Positions 9,213 to 20,378 are shown, numbered from the stretch's first letter. The stretch: 64,000 nt of DNA from Cupriavidus sp. D39 (GCF_026627925.1 NZ_JAPNLE010000009.1:3410001-3474000), one strand, 5' to 3'. Numbers and translations are program-made. Notes: generated from the letters alone by a model not told the origin.

Positions 9213-9356
9213 GTTCACTCCCTGCTGGGGATGGACACGGCCCACGCGGGCGTGCCCCCGGACTGCCGCGGCGCAATGTCACAAGGTACCGCCAGGCCCT
9301 GCCTGCGTTGGTGTGGCAGCCAACAGAAACAGGGGCCAGCTCCGCTCAACTGCGGC

Positions 9357-10529
9357 TTACAAGGCTTGTTGCGGCAAGTCCTGGAGCGGTTCGGCCTCGA
9401 CGCTGCGCGGGTGCGCGCCGCCCTCCTCGCTCCCCGCCTCCAGGGTTGCCGCCTGCGCTCGCTTGCCAAGCCAGCTTCTGAGGCGCAGGAAAGGCGCTTC
9501 GACCAGCGCGTAGCTCAGCGCCGCGGCCGCCAGCGCCTCCAGGATGCAAAAGGGAAGCGCAGCGCCAGCGGCGATGCCGCGCTGGTAAACAATTGCTGCC
9601 AGACGTACAGGCTGAACGAGATCGTGCCGACGAACACAAAGGCCTTGCTCCTGAGCAGTCGCGATATCCACAGTTCCGGGCGCTCCACCACGGCGAGGAT
9701 CAGCAAGCCGACTGCCGCCGCCAGCGCCACCGGGCCATAGGTCGCCGTCCAGATGCCGCCGGCCAGGGTGCCGATGACAGGCAGGCCAAGCAGCAGTACC
9801 AGGATCAGCGCCGGGAGCACGAACGCGCCGGCGAAGCGCGCGTTCAGTTGTGCCTTCAGGCGCTCGCGGTCCAGCGCGATATAGCAACCCATCAGTACCG
9901 GGTCCACGCCCGTGTGCAGCATCAAGCCCAACTGCCCGCGCAGCGAAGGTGTCGCGAAATAGCAGAGCACCCTGAGCAGCGGCATCAGCATGATCACCAG
10001 CACCAGCCAGCGCGGATCCCTGCGGCGCAGCAGCAGCAACAGCACTGGCGGCCACAGCCAGTAGAACTGCTCGTCCAGCGCTAGCGTCCAGAAATGGCCG
10101 AGCAGCCACGCGCCGACGGGATGCGCCATGTTGACGTTGCCCAGCCCGAGCATCTCGGAGTAATTCCAGAGGTGCGCTGCCGCAAACAGGATTTGCCGCA
10201 CATCCACGTCGATCAGCCCGGCGATGCCAAACAGGCCCAGCGCGATGAGATAGACATAGAAAGCCGGCCAGATGCGCAGCGCGCGGCGGCCATAGAAACG
10301 CATCAGCTTGATGGAGCCGCAGGCGCGCCACTCAGCCTGCAACAGCTCCGTAATCAGGAAGCCGCTCAGCACGAACGAGATAAACACGCCAACGCCGCCG
10401 TTCGCGAAATACCGCAGTGGCGCAAGCAATCCCGTGTACCCCCTTGGTCATGTGCTCCGCATGGCTGATGACCACCAGCATCACCGCAACGCAGCGAAGC
10501 CCGGTCAGCTCTAGAACGCGACGGCTCAT
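9357..10529 (-). CDS. Second acyltransferase-3 family protein, two compensating frameshifts
   Basis: The N-terminus MSRRVLELTGLRCVAVMLVV..HAEHM is the family start but shifts out of frame. The next frame gives GVGVFISFVLSGFLITELL, RRALRIWPAFY and LALDEQFYWLWPP. A third frame gives the last helix and tail (ALSYALVEAPFLRLRSWLGK). Five C bases at 10439-10443 need to be four, and four A bases at 9548-9551 need to be five; the result is one 390-residue protein. The start at 10529 has GAGGGG eight bases upstream. It lies next to a paralogue at 7996-9212, so the two probably modify the same surface polymer. Sequencing error is the likely cause of the breaks. Confidence 0.7.
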
Positions 10530-10767
10530 TTTTCTCACCCCTCAAAGTCTCGGGGGGCGCGGTACTCTGCCATGCCTCCCTGCCGCCACGCCACGACGCT
10601 CTCCGGCATCGCGGTGGCTCTCGCGCGACACGCGTAGCCGGTGGGCATGCGAGATGAATCTAGCCTGCCTCGCGCCCGCTCTCTGTGCGCAGGCATACCA
10701 AGTGCGTGCTAACGTGAAAGGATGACGAACGCGCGGCTACCGGTTCGGCAGCAAGGAGGCAGGCGCC

Positions 10768-11445
10768 ATGGGTTTCAAGGTCGGGTTCACGCTAGCGGTG
10801 GAAGGCCTGCTCTTTGCGGCCTTGCTGTTTGGCGCCGCAGGCACGCTGGCCTGGCCCGCCGCCTGGGCCTATCTCATCCTGTTTTTTGGTGGCGGCTTCT
10901 GGCTCACGGCGCGCCTGGCGCGGCACGATCCGGCGCTGCTCGCCGAGCGCATGAAAATGCCGCTGCAACCCGGCCAGCCGGTCTGGGACAAGATTCTGCT
11001 GCCGTTCGTGGCCGCGGCGTGGATCGCCTGGATGGTGTTGATGGGCCTGGATGCGGTGCGCTTTCACTGGTCCGTGATGCCGCTCTGGCTGCAGTGCCTG
11101 GGCGCGGTGCTGATGGTGCTGTCATTTTTTGCGATCGACCGCGTGTTTCATGAAAACACCTTCCTCGCGGCCGTGGTCAGGATCCAGGCCGAGCGCGGGC
11201 ACCGGGTGGTGTCGAGCGGCCCTTACGCCGTGGTCCGCCACCCGCTCTACGCCACCATGCTGGTGTTCCTGCCCGCCAATGCGCTGATGCTCGGCTCCTG
11301 GTACGGCGTTGCCGCCTCGCTGGTGCTCATTGGCGCCATCGTGCTGCGCACGGCAATGGAAGACCGCGAGCTGCAGCGCGGCCTTGCAGGCTACGCGGTG
11401 TATGCGGCCCGGGTGAGATACCGGCTGGTTCCGTTCGTCTGGTAG
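10768..11445 (+). CDS. Isoprenylcysteine carboxyl methyltransferase-like membrane protein
   Basis: A 225-residue protein with five or six membrane helices. The C-terminal half has VVSSGPYAVVRHPLYATML, the SAM-binding signature of the ICMT/phospholipid-methyltransferase fold (G-P-Y-x-x-x-R-H-P-x-Y), and ends with EDRELQRGLAGYAVYAARVRYRL, the usual E-x-x-L tail. AAGGAGG just upstream supports the ATG at 10768. Bacterial members act on small or lipid substrates, since these cells lack prenylated proteins of the eukaryotic type; the true substrate is unknown. It stands alone, divergent from the acyltransferase genes. Confidence 0.85.
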   Translation: MGFKVGFTLAVEGLLFAALLFGAAGTLAWPAAWAYLILFFGGGFWLTARLARHDPALLAERMKMPLQPGQPVWDKILLPFVAAAWIAWMVLMGLDAVRFHWSVMPLWLQCLGAVLMVLSFFAIDRVFHENTFLAAVVRIQAERGHRVVSSGPYAVVRHPLYATMLVFLPANALMLGSWYGVAASLVLIGAIVLRTAMEDRELQRGLAGYAVYAARVRYRLVPFVW

Positions 11446-11545
11446 GCGTCTGGTAGGCGTCTCGTAGGAGTCTGGAAGGCAGCCGGTCTTTTCTGGCTAT
11501 CGCAGGTTATCGCTGGCTATTGCCGGCGATCTACGCAGCGAAGCC

Positions 11546-11998
11546 TCAATGGATCTGCATCCCGCGCATGGCGTGGATGCGATCGTGATGCCACTGTATG
11601 CCCTCGTACTGGCGCTGCACCACCGCGCGGATCTCAGGCGGCATGTCCTTCATCAGGGCCGACTGGTATTCGCGTTTTGCCGTTTCCTCATCGCGTTCGC
11701 AGAGTTGCAACACCGCATCATCGTTGTGCGGCGCGATCACGTGCAGCACCTCCATCCAGCCGCGATGCAGCGTGCCGCCCATGGTGCCGCGATCCCGCGG
11801 CTCCGCGCCCAGCGATGTCACCAGTGCCTGCAACTCCATCACGGACGCGCGGCACGATTCCGCCGTGCCCGCCAGGATGGCGCGTATCTCCGGGTTATGC
11901 ACTTCACGGGCGCCGGTTGAGCAGCTGAGCTCGCCGTCCTTGCCGACCTCGATCAGGTGGTTCAGGGTGCCGACGATTTGTCCTTGCGCGTTGGTCAT
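11546..11998 (-). CDS. PA2169-type four-helix-bundle protein
   Basis: A 150-residue soluble helical protein starting MTNAQGQIVGTLNHLIEVGKDGE. The repeated helix pattern with CRASVMELQALVTSLG, GTMGGTLHRGWMEVL, ERDEETAKREYQSALMKDMP and VQRQYEGIQWHHDRIHAMR matches the PA2169 (DUF2383) family, ferritin-like four-helix bundles of stress-related but unclear role. AAGGAG upstream of 11998 fixes the start. It is a single gene. The 457 bp to the next gene (11999-12455) hold only a short repeat. Confidence 0.85.
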   Translation of the reverse strand: MTNAQGQIVGTLNHLIEVGKDGELSCSTGAREVHNPEIRAILAGTAESCRASVMELQALVTSLGAEPRDRGTMGGTLHRGWMEVLHVIAPHNDDAVLQLCERDEETAKREYQSALMKDMPPEIRAVVQRQYEGIQWHHDRIHAMRGMQIH

Positions 11999-12324
11999 GA
12001 CGATCTCCTTGCCGGTCTTGCATGGACAGGAGCCTGTATGCATCCTCATGTGAATCCCCGCGTACATCGGCGCCGCACGCTACACGCCTGGCGTCGATGC
12101 CGGTCCGGGATTCAGGCCCCTGCTCCCTGTGCTTGCCTTGATTGCCGCGCGGCACTTATGCGATGGCTCGCACGCTGGCAGCCGCGTGGACCAGCGGCGG
12201 GCGAGGGTTTGGGATTTCAGTATAGGAGGGGTGTGCGGACTCGTTGAGGATGCTGGCCGGTTTGTGTGCTACAGATCACCGGAATCCGATTCTCCACCCA
12301 GCGGGTGGTGAATCAACGCGTTTA

Positions 12325-12353
12325 GAAATCAATGAAAATCAATGGAAATCAAC
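12325..12353. promoter_or_regulatory. Three 10-bp-phased direct repeats upstream of the AraC gene
   Basis: RAAATCAATG occurs at 12325 and 12335, and a partial third copy (GAAATCAAC) at 12345, exactly one helical turn apart. They lie about 100 bp ahead of the regulator gene at 12456. AraC proteins often bind phased half sites, so an autoregulatory site is plausible. No direct evidence. Confidence 0.35.
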
Positions 12354-12455
12354 CTCCGACCCGCGCTTGCCGACACCCCGCGCCACCTGACCCACGCAAA
12401 ACCGCAAAATCTGCAAACCGCCTCCCGGTACCTTGCGCTCCATGGAGATCACTTG

Positions 12456-13289
12456 ATGAAACCCGAAACCCGAATCCAGTACGCCCAACGCATGGAACCC
12501 GTCCTGCGGTGGCTGGCAAGCCACCCTGACGCCGACCCGGATCTGTACCAGTTGGCCGACCTGGCCTGCCTGTCGCCGTATCACTTCCATCGCGTCTACC
12601 GCGCGATGATGGGAGAAACGGTGAACGCCACGGTACAACGCATCCGCATGCACCGTGCGGCGATCGCGCTGGCGGGTACCGAAGCGGCATTGCGTGATGT
12701 GGCGCTGCGCGCCGGCTACGAGTCGGACGCGGCGTTCAACCGGGCATTTGGCGCGGCCTTCGGCATATCGCCGGGGCGGTATCGCGCAGCCCGCTCCAGT
12801 CCCTTCAACCCTCAGGAGCTTGGCATGTATCCCATCACGATCGAAACCTTTCCCGGCACCGTTCTGGCCGCGCTGCCCCATCGTGGCAGCTATCAGGAAA
12901 TCGGCCCGGTATTCACCCGCGCCTTCATGCTGGCGGCCAGCCGCGGCCTTGCCAGCCCGGACGCCACCGGTTTTGGCGTGTACTTCAGCGATCCCGAGCA
13001 GGTGCCGACCGCACAATTGCGCTCGCTGGCCGGCATGTCGGTTGCGCCGGATGCCGACCTGGGCGAGGAGCTCGAGCGATTCGAGATCCCGAAGTGCCGC
13101 TGCGCGATACTGACCTACACAGGCCCCTACAACGAGATGAGCAAGGCCTATAACTGGATGTTCTCGGAGTGGCTGCCGAACAGCGGGGAGGTGCCGGCGG
13201 ATTTTCCGATGTTCGAGCAGTACGTGAACGATCCCCGCATCACGCCGCCCGCGCAATTGCAGACGCGGATCTGCATGCCGGTGAAGTAG
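12456..13289 (+). CDS. AraC-family regulator with GyrI-like effector domain
   Basis: A 277-residue transcription factor. Residues 1-110 are the two-helix AraC DNA-binding domain (LYQLADLACLSPYHFHRVYR, and VALRAGYESDAAFNRAF, then FGISPGRYR). Residues 120-277 are a GyrI-like ligand-binding domain starting YPITIETFPGTVLAALPHRG and ending LQTRICMPVK, typical of SoxR/BmrR-type small-molecule sensing. The start at 12456 is chosen because the HTH begins right after it and GGAG lies upstream; the earlier ATG at 12342 adds unconserved residues. It converges on mnmE, with 12 bp between the stops. Confidence 0.88.
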   Translation: MKPETRIQYAQRMEPVLRWLASHPDADPDLYQLADLACLSPYHFHRVYRAMMGETVNATVQRIRMHRAAIALAGTEAALRDVALRAGYESDAAFNRAFGAAFGISPGRYRAARSSPFNPQELGMYPITIETFPGTVLAALPHRGSYQEIGPVFTRAFMLAASRGLASPDATGFGVYFSDPEQVPTAQLRSLAGMSVAPDADLGEELERFEIPKCRCAILTYTGPYNEMSKAYNWMFSEWLPNSGEVPADFPMFEQYVNDPRITPPAQLQTRICMPVK

Positions 13290-13301
13290 GTCTGCAAAGG
13301 C

Positions 13302-13307
<6 letters not shown>
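13284..13307. terminator. Stem-loop spanning the convergent stops
   Basis: AAGTAGG at 13284-13290 pairs with CCTACTT at 13301-13307 around a 10-base loop. It covers the stop codons of both the AraC gene and mnmE. It has no T tract, so it is a weak terminator at best. Confidence 0.3.
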
Positions 13308-14771
<1,464 letters not shown>

Positions 14772-14775
<4 letters not shown>

Positions 14776-15638
14776 GGCGATATTGTCGCAGATCGATCCG
14801 GCGCAACCGCCGCGCCCGGCACATCCGTCGTACCCGCTGCACCGGCGGCATCCTTTGCGGGCATGTTCAGGCACTCCATCATCAGCCGGCGTGCCACCAC
14901 GCCGTCGATCAGGCCGCCCAGGCTGCCCTGGCGCTTCACCAGCTTGCGGTGCAGGCGCTTGGCATAGCGCGCGGGCAGCACCGGCTTCAAGGCCTCGATC
15001 ACATAGCGCAGCCGCTTGCTGCCAATGCGAAAGCGATGCACGCGGGCCAGGTCTTGCGAGCGCGCGGCGCGCGCCAGCGATTTCACGCGCTTGCGCCCGC
15101 GGCACACCCGCCGGCTGGCGAACTCCGCCAGGTGATCCTTTGCGGCGGAGCCAGCGCCCTGCACGCCGCCACGGTTCAGGTGCGTGAGATCGCGGTGCAG
15201 CACGGGCAGCGGCCAGTGCTGGTATTCGGTGAGCTGCGCCAGCATGGTGGCGCGTGCGTAGTGGCGGCGCGTAATCGCGGTGTCATGCACCGCCAGCAGC
15301 ACCGGATCCTCCGGCTCCAGGTCCAGCGCCGGGCGCAAGGTCTCGCTGACGAACACGTCCCAGTCGCGCACATCGCTGGCAGCCTGCGCCAGCTTGCGCA
15401 GGCAGTCATCCCAGCGCGCGCGGATGGCCTTGGGCAAGGCCGGGGCAAAGGCCCAGCACACGGCGCGCAGATGCCGCACCGCCACGCGCAATGCGTGCAC
15501 ATCATCGGGATGGTCACGCCGGTGCAAGGCATCCAGCTGATCGGCAACCGCCACCAGGCCCGCATCGCCGAGCGCGATGAAGGCATCGATGGCGGGCATG
15601 CGGGGGTGCAACTGGATGGGAAGGTTGGCAGCGCGCAT
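14772..15638 (-). CDS. CHAD domain protein
   Basis: A 288-residue helical protein. [19 protein letters not shown] near the start and [20 protein letters not shown] near residue 215 are the two conserved His/Arg-rich helices of the CHAD fold, which binds polyphosphate. The C-terminal 30 residues are a disordered Ala/Gly tail. The gene overlaps mnmE by four bases, an unusual partner; the pair was probably brought together by rearrangement. A CYTH partner domain is not fused here. A role in phosphate or polyphosphate granules is inferred from the family. Confidence 0.85.
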
Positions 15639-15871
15639 GGCATATCGGCATTGGCATATGTACCGGCGTACCTACCGGAACAGCCTGATCTACGCAGGCC
15701 AGGTTCAGGGCACGATTCAGGGCACGTCTATTCAGTGTAGGCCATTGTGCCGGGTGCGCCGCACTCCATTGACAGCCTGCGCGCTTCGGGTTGCAATGGG
15801 TGCTGGCAACGCCGGCCGGCCAGCCACCACCCAAGCCGTACCCGACCACCACTAGTGCGAGGAGCAGCGCC

Positions 15872-16309
15872 ATGTCCACCGAACAAGAACGGCTTTTGCT
15901 GCGGGACACCATCGAGGCCGGCTTTCGCCAGGCGGCCTTCGTCGCGGACGTGGGCATCCGGCTGGTGGATTGCGGGCCGGGCTGGTGCGAGAGCGAACTG
16001 CTGGTCACGCCCCGCCACCTGCAGCACGGCGGCATCGTCCACGCCGGCGTGCAGGCCACCATCGCCGACCAAACCGCGGGCGCGGCCGCCTCCACCATGC
16101 TGGATGCCGGGCGCCATGTGGTCACCGCCGAATTCAAGATCAACCTGCTGCGCGCCGCCCGCAGCGATCGCCTTACCTGCCGCGCCGACGTACTGAAATC
16201 CGGCCGCGCCATCATCGTGGTGGAGGCCGATGTCTTCGCCAGCGTGCACGGCGAGGCGGTGCTGGTCAGCCGCTTCAACGCCACCATGAGCGTGCTCGAC
16301 CTGGCCTGA
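15872..16309 (+). CDS. PaaI-family hotdog thioesterase
   Basis: A 145-residue single-hotdog protein that would hydrolyse acyl-CoA or aromatic acyl-CoA esters. The family core HGGIVHAGVQATIADQTAGAAAST carries the active-site helix with its acidic residue (D of IADQ), followed by EFKINLLRAARSDRLTCRADV. GCGAGGAG lies ahead of the ATG at 15872 (MSTEQERLL). The stop at 16307 is followed in the same frame by a fragment of another gene (16310-16375). Confidence 0.87.
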   Translation: MSTEQERLLLRDTIEAGFRQAAFVADVGIRLVDCGPGWCESELLVTPRHLQHGGIVHAGVQATIADQTAGAAASTMLDAGRHVVTAEFKINLLRAARSDRLTCRADVLKSGRAIIVVEADVFASVHGEAVLVSRFNATMSVLDLA

Positions 16310-16375
16310 GACGGCGTCTTCGTGCCGGATCCGGACGGCCACAATATCGAGGCGGTGTGCCACGCGCCTGGGTGA
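16310..16375 (+). pseudogene. C-terminal scrap of a glyoxalase/VOC-family protein
   Basis: Directly behind the thioesterase stop, and in the same frame, the DNA encodes D-G-V-F-V-P-D-P-D-G-H-N-I-E-A-V-C-H then A-P-G-stop. F-x-D-P-D-G-H-N-I-E-A-V is the closing strand of many glyoxalase/VOC proteins, including the metal-ligand glutamate. No start or N-terminal part is present. It looks like the remnant of a VOC gene whose body was lost when the thioesterase gene arrived or was rearranged. Confidence 0.6.
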
Positions 16376-16484
16376 GACGAGGGGAACGCAGACAAGCACG
16401 CATCGCATGCGGTACCGAAAATCGGTAAATTGTTACCTGTTTTAGGTATCCGGCAAAAACCGGCAAGCCATGGGCTTGGGCTGC

Positions 16485-17438
16485 TCAGAACAACAGCGTC
16501 AGCAAATCAAACAACTCCTGATCCGCCGCTGCGGCGGAACGGGCACGCCGCCTGATCACGGCCAGCAGGCAATCCACGAAGCACTGCGCGGCCGCGCCGC
16601 GCATCGCGCTGCGGCGCGCGATGATGCCCAGCTGGCTGGTTTCGAAGCGCTCGGCCACCGGCACCGCCTGCACCCAGCCGCGCATCGCGTCGGTGAACAT
16701 CAGCGGCCGCGGGCAATAGGTGAGCATGCCCGCGTGCCGCACCATCTCCAGCAGCAACGAGGTCGAATGCGCGCGATGCAGATGGCGCGGCTCGATGTCG
16801 GCGCCGTGTTGCCAGAACAGGTTCTGCATCATCGCTGGGTAGGTGGCGGGCGTGTAGTTCACCACCCAGTCCTGGTCCAGCAGTTGATGCAGCGAGGTCT
16901 TGCCGGCGCAAGGATGGTCGCGGCTGGCTACCACGCGGGAGTCGTAGGCCAGCAGGAGCTCGCAGTCGAACTCCTGGCCCGACATGGTCCGCGTGAACGG
17001 ACCCACGACAAAATCCAGCAGGCCCTCGCGCAGGCGCGGCAATGCCACCGCGGTCAGGCCCTCGAACACCTCAAGCTGCACGCCCGGCATGCGCTCCCGA
17101 AAACGCAGCATCGTCTCGGACAGGAACGTCAGCATGACCCAGGGCGTGACACCGATCGACAGCCGCCCGCCCACCTCGCCACGGAGCTCCGCCAGTTCCG
17201 CGTTGGCGCGCTCCAGCTGGCCAACCACCAGGCGTGCATGGCCCAGCAGCCGTAGCCCCGTCTCCGTGAAGCCAACGCCGCCCGCGGTGCGCAGCAGCAG
17301 CGGCAGCCGCTGCTCCGCTTCCAGTTCGCGCAGCGCCTTGGTCACGGCCGCTTGCGAATGGTCCAGCAGGCGTGAGGCGGCACGGATGCTGCCGGCGTCG
17401 GCAACGGCAACCAGAGCCTGGAGTTGATGGAGTTTCAT
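16485..17438 (-). CDS. LysR-family transcriptional regulator
   Basis: A 317-residue LysR protein. The HTH is at residues 1-60 (MKLHQLQALVAVADAGSIRA, then QAAVTKALRELE). The effector domain begins at about 90 with GRLSIGVTPWVMLTFLSETM. The start at 17438 puts the HTH at the N-terminus. It is divergent from the M20 amidohydrolase at 17598 with 159 bp between the starts, the classical layout for a LysR regulator controlling its neighbour, here probably the amidohydrolase and the MFS transporter. Confidence 0.88.
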   Translation of the reverse strand: MKLHQLQALVAVADAGSIRAASRLLDHSQAAVTKALRELEAEQRLPLLLRTAGGVGFTETGLRLLGHARLVVGQLERANAELAELRGEVGGRLSIGVTPWVMLTFLSETMLRFRERMPGVQLEVFEGLTAVALPRLREGLLDFVVGPFTRTMSGQEFDCELLLAYDSRVVASRDHPCAGKTSLHQLLDQDWVVNYTPATYPAMMQNLFWQHGADIEPRHLHRAHSTSLLLEMVRHAGMLTYCPRPLMFTDAMRGWVQAVPVAERFETSQLGIIARRSAMRGAAAQCFVDCLLAVIRRRARSAAAADQELFDLLTLLF

Positions 17439-17597
17439 TGTGGGGCTGAGGGGGAAAATGGAGACAACCAACGGTTGTCAGGATAACAAGATTGCGGCTT
17501 CCCGCGGCGGGTGGGCGCTGCCTATGATCGGTTCCCTGTTCCACGGGGGCGCCGCCGGCATGGCGTCTGCCACCCGGCACCCACAAGGAGACCCGTC

Positions 17598-18785
17598 ATG
17601 CTGCAAGCCGCCCAACCCGCAGAATCCCCTGTTTTGCCCGGCATCCGCGCCATCGAAGCCGAGATGGTGGCCTTGCGCCACCGCATTCACTCGCATCCCG
17701 AACTCGGCTTCGAGGAGTTCGTCACCAGCGACCTGGTGGCGGAGTGCCTGCAGGCTTGGGGCTACGCGGTGCATCGCGGGCTGGGCGGCACCGGCGTGGT
17801 CGGCACGCTGCACCACGGCGAGGGCCGCGCGCTGGGCCTGCGCGCCGATATGGACGCGCTGCCCATCCAGGAAGCCACCGGCCTGCCCTACGCCAGCAAG
17901 CTCGACGGCAAGATGCACGCCTGCGGGCACGACGGCCACACCGCCACCTTGCTCGCCGCCGCCAAATACCTGGCCGAGCACAAGCCTTTCAAGGGCACGC
18001 TGCACCTGATCTTCCAGCCCGCCGAGGAAGGCATGGGCGGGGCCCGTGAAATGATCAACGACGGGCTGTTCACGCTGTTTCCCTGCGATGCCGTGTTCGC
18101 CCTGCACAACATGCCCGGCCATCCGGTCGGCAAGTTCGGCTTCCTGCCCGGGCCCTTCATGGCCTCGTCCGATACCGTCACCATCCGCGTGAGCGGGCGC
18201 GGCGGCCACGGCGCGGTGCCGCACAAGGCGATCGATCCGGTGGTGGTCTGCGCCTCCATGGTGATGGCGCTGCAAAGCGTGGTGGCCCGCAACGTCAACC
18301 CGCTCGACATGGCCATCGTCACCGTCGGCGCCATCCAGGCCGGCAAGGCGCCCAACGTGATTCCCGACAGCGCCGAGATGCGGCTGTCCGTGCGCGCGCT
18401 CAAGGCCGAGGTACGCGACCTGCTCCAGGCCCGTATCACCGCGCTGGCGCACGCCCAGGCCGAGAGCTTCGGCGCACGTGCCGAGGTCCACTACGACCGC
18501 CGCTACCCGGTACTCGTCAACCATCCCGCCGAAACGGAACTGGCCCGCGACGTGGCGCGCGAATGGCTGGGCGACGAAGGACTGATCGACAACATGGTAC
18601 CCCTCACCGGCAGCGAGGACTTCGCCTTCCTGCTGGAGCAGCGCCCCGGCTGCTACCTGATCATCGGCAACGGCGACGGCGAGGGCGGCTGCATGGTGCA
18701 CAACCCGGGCTACGACTTCAACGACGCCTGCCTGCCGCTCGGCGCCACCTACTGGGTCAAGCTGGCCGAGCGCTTCCTGGCCTGA
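17598..18785 (+). CDS. M20-family amidohydrolase (hippurate hydrolase type)
   Basis: A 395-residue metal-dependent amidase that removes acyl groups from N-acyl amino acids. Family signatures are HSHPELGFEE, GLGGTGVVGTL, LGLRADMDALPIQE, the metal site MHACGHDGHTATLL (Cys and two His), FQPAEEG (catalytic Glu) and the lid-domain GRGGHGAVPHKAIDP. AAGGAG upstream supports 17598. It is followed, after a palindromic repeat, by an MFS transporter on the same strand; together they look like an uptake and hydrolysis pair for an acylated amino acid under the divergent LysR. Confidence 0.92.
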   Translation: MLQAAQPAESPVLPGIRAIEAEMVALRHRIHSHPELGFEEFVTSDLVAECLQAWGYAVHRGLGGTGVVGTLHHGEGRALGLRADMDALPIQEATGLPYASKLDGKMHACGHDGHTATLLAAAKYLAEHKPFKGTLHLIFQPAEEGMGGAREMINDGLFTLFPCDAVFALHNMPGHPVGKFGFLPGPFMASSDTVTIRVSGRGGHGAVPHKAIDPVVVCASMVMALQSVVARNVNPLDMAIVTVGAIQAGKAPNVIPDSAEMRLSVRALKAEVRDLLQARITALAHAQAESFGARAEVHYDRRYPVLVNHPAETELARDVAREWLGDEGLIDNMVPLTGSEDFAFLLEQRPGCYLIIGNGDGEGGCMVHNPGYDFNDACLPLGATYWVKLAERFLA

Positions 18786-18885
18786 GCCCGCGCGCGCACG
18801 ACAGCGCAGATTGAGATTTGGCAGTAAGCAGAGACCGGACGCATGCCCGCCAGGCATCTGACAAGGCTGCAAAACCAGCCGGTTT

Positions 18886-18917
18886 GCTCCCCTCTCCCGC
18901 GCGCGGGAGAGGGGAGC
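18886..18917. repeat. Perfect 32-bp REP-like palindrome
   Basis: GCTCCCCTCTCCCGCG at 18886-18901 is followed at once by its exact reverse complement to 18917. It is the most symmetric copy of the dispersed repeat family. It lies between the amidohydrolase and MFS genes and could act as a transcript-stabilising or attenuating hairpin. Confidence 0.8.
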
Positions 18918-18994
18918 ACGACGGCGTAGATCGAGCTTTGTCAGCAAGCTGACCGGGCGCATGCCCGGCAATAACGATTCAAGGAGACCGGACC

Positions 18995-20314
18995 ATGTCC
19001 ACCACCACCGCCGCCCCGGCGCAGGCGCCAGCCGCCGCGCCCGCCCTGCCTGCGCCCACCCGGCGTGCCATCGCCGCCATCACCATCGGCAACGGGCTCG
19101 AGTTCTACGACTTCACCGTCTACAGCTTCTTTGCCGTGATGATCGGGCGGCTGTACTTCCCGGTGCAAGGCGCGCTCGGGCAGTTGATGTTGTCGCTGGC
19201 CACCTTTGGCGTGGGCTTCGTGGCGCGGCCGCTGGGTGGCGTGCTGATCGGCCTGTACGCCGACCGCGTCGGCCGCAAGCCGGCCATGACGCTGACGCTG
19301 TGGATGATGGGACTGGGCTCCGCGCTGTTCGTGGTGGCGCCCACCTATGCCCAGATCGGCCTCGCCGCGCCGGCGCTGATCGTGCTGGCGCGGCTGGTGC
19401 AGGGCTTTGCCATTGGCGGCGAGATGGGCGCATCCACGGCGCTGCTCATGGAGTACGCCGACGACAACTCGCGCGGCTACTTCGGCAGCTGGCAGTTGTT
19501 CAGCCAGGGCGTGAGCGTGCTGCTGGGCTCGCTGGTGGGCCTGCTGCTGACCAATGCGCTGCCCCCTGCGGCGCTGGAAAGCTGGGGCTGGCGCCTGCCC
19601 TTCCTGCTCGGCATCCTGGTGATTCCGGTCGGCCTGTATATCCGACGGCATCTCGACGAAACCGGCGAGTCCGCCACGGGCACCCACGGCGCCACCAGCG
19701 AGCGCGCGGGTCTGTCCGAGGTATTCCTCGGCCACGGCCGCGCGGTGGTGGCTGGCGTGCTGATCACCATTGGCGGCACCTCCGCCAACTACATCGTGCT
19801 GCACTACATGGCCAGCTACGCGGTGACGGTGCTGAAGCTACCGCTGTCGGTCGGCATGGGCGCCAGTTGCCTAGCCGCGCTGGTGCAGGTGGCGCTGTGC
19901 GCCTATGCCGGCCGCCTGTCGGACCGCATCGGGCGCAAGCCCGCCATCCTGTGGTCGCGCGTGGCGATGTTGGTGCTGATCTATCCGGCCTTCCTGCTGA
20001 TCAACGCGCACCCGTCGCTTGCGGTGCTGCTGGCTGCGGTGGCGTTGCTGGCGCTGACGCTGGTCTTCAACACGGTGCCGTCGGTGGTGCTGCTGACCGA
20101 ACTCTTCCCCCGCAGGATTCGCGCCACCGGCCTGTCGGTGGTCTATTGCATCGGCGTGCTGGTGTTCGGCGGGTTTGCGCAGTTCCTGGCGACCTGGCTG
20201 ATCGACCTCACCGGCGACCGCAACGCGCCGGCTTTGTACGTGATCGGCTGCGGGATTGCCTCGCTGGTGGGTTTGGTGATGGTGCGGGAGACTGCGGGCA
20301 AGCGGCTTGATTGA
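18995..20314 (+). CDS. MFS transporter, metabolite:H+ symporter type
   Basis: A 439-residue protein with twelve predicted membrane helices. AITIGNGLEFYDFTVYSFFA at the first helix and GLYADRVGRKPAMTLTLWMM in the loop between helices 2 and 3 are typical of the MHS group (ShiA/ProP/KgtP relatives), which import organic acids with protons. A second copy of the loop motif, GRLSDRIGRKPAI, lies between helices 8 and 9. AAGGAG precedes the ATG. It lies 209 bp after the M20 amidohydrolase, and its substrate is probably that enzyme's substrate or product. Confidence 0.9.
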   Translation: MSTTTAAPAQAPAAAPALPAPTRRAIAAITIGNGLEFYDFTVYSFFAVMIGRLYFPVQGALGQLMLSLATFGVGFVARPLGGVLIGLYADRVGRKPAMTLTLWMMGLGSALFVVAPTYAQIGLAAPALIVLARLVQGFAIGGEMGASTALLMEYADDNSRGYFGSWQLFSQGVSVLLGSLVGLLLTNALPPAALESWGWRLPFLLGILVIPVGLYIRRHLDETGESATGTHGATSERAGLSEVFLGHGRAVVAGVLITIGGTSANYIVLHYMASYAVTVLKLPLSVGMGASCLAALVQVALCAYAGRLSDRIGRKPAILWSRVAMLVLIYPAFLLINAHPSLAVLLAAVALLALTLVFNTVPSVVLLTELFPRRIRATGLSVVYCIGVLVFGGFAQFLATWLIDLTGDRNAPALYVIGCGIASLVGLVMVRETAGKRLD

Positions 20315-20378
20315 GGAGACGGTCGCTTACGCCTTGCGCCTGGCCGTGCCTGCGCTCTCGGGATGGCAGGCTTGGCCC

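Noticed and set aside
7470..9245. A single 591-residue acyltransferase fused to the acidic hypothetical protein
   Set aside because: One extra base in the six-C run at 8012-8017 gives a normal acyltransferase stop at 7996, and the acidic protein has its own ATG at 7877. The joining stretch is low-complexity, as in untranslated DNA.
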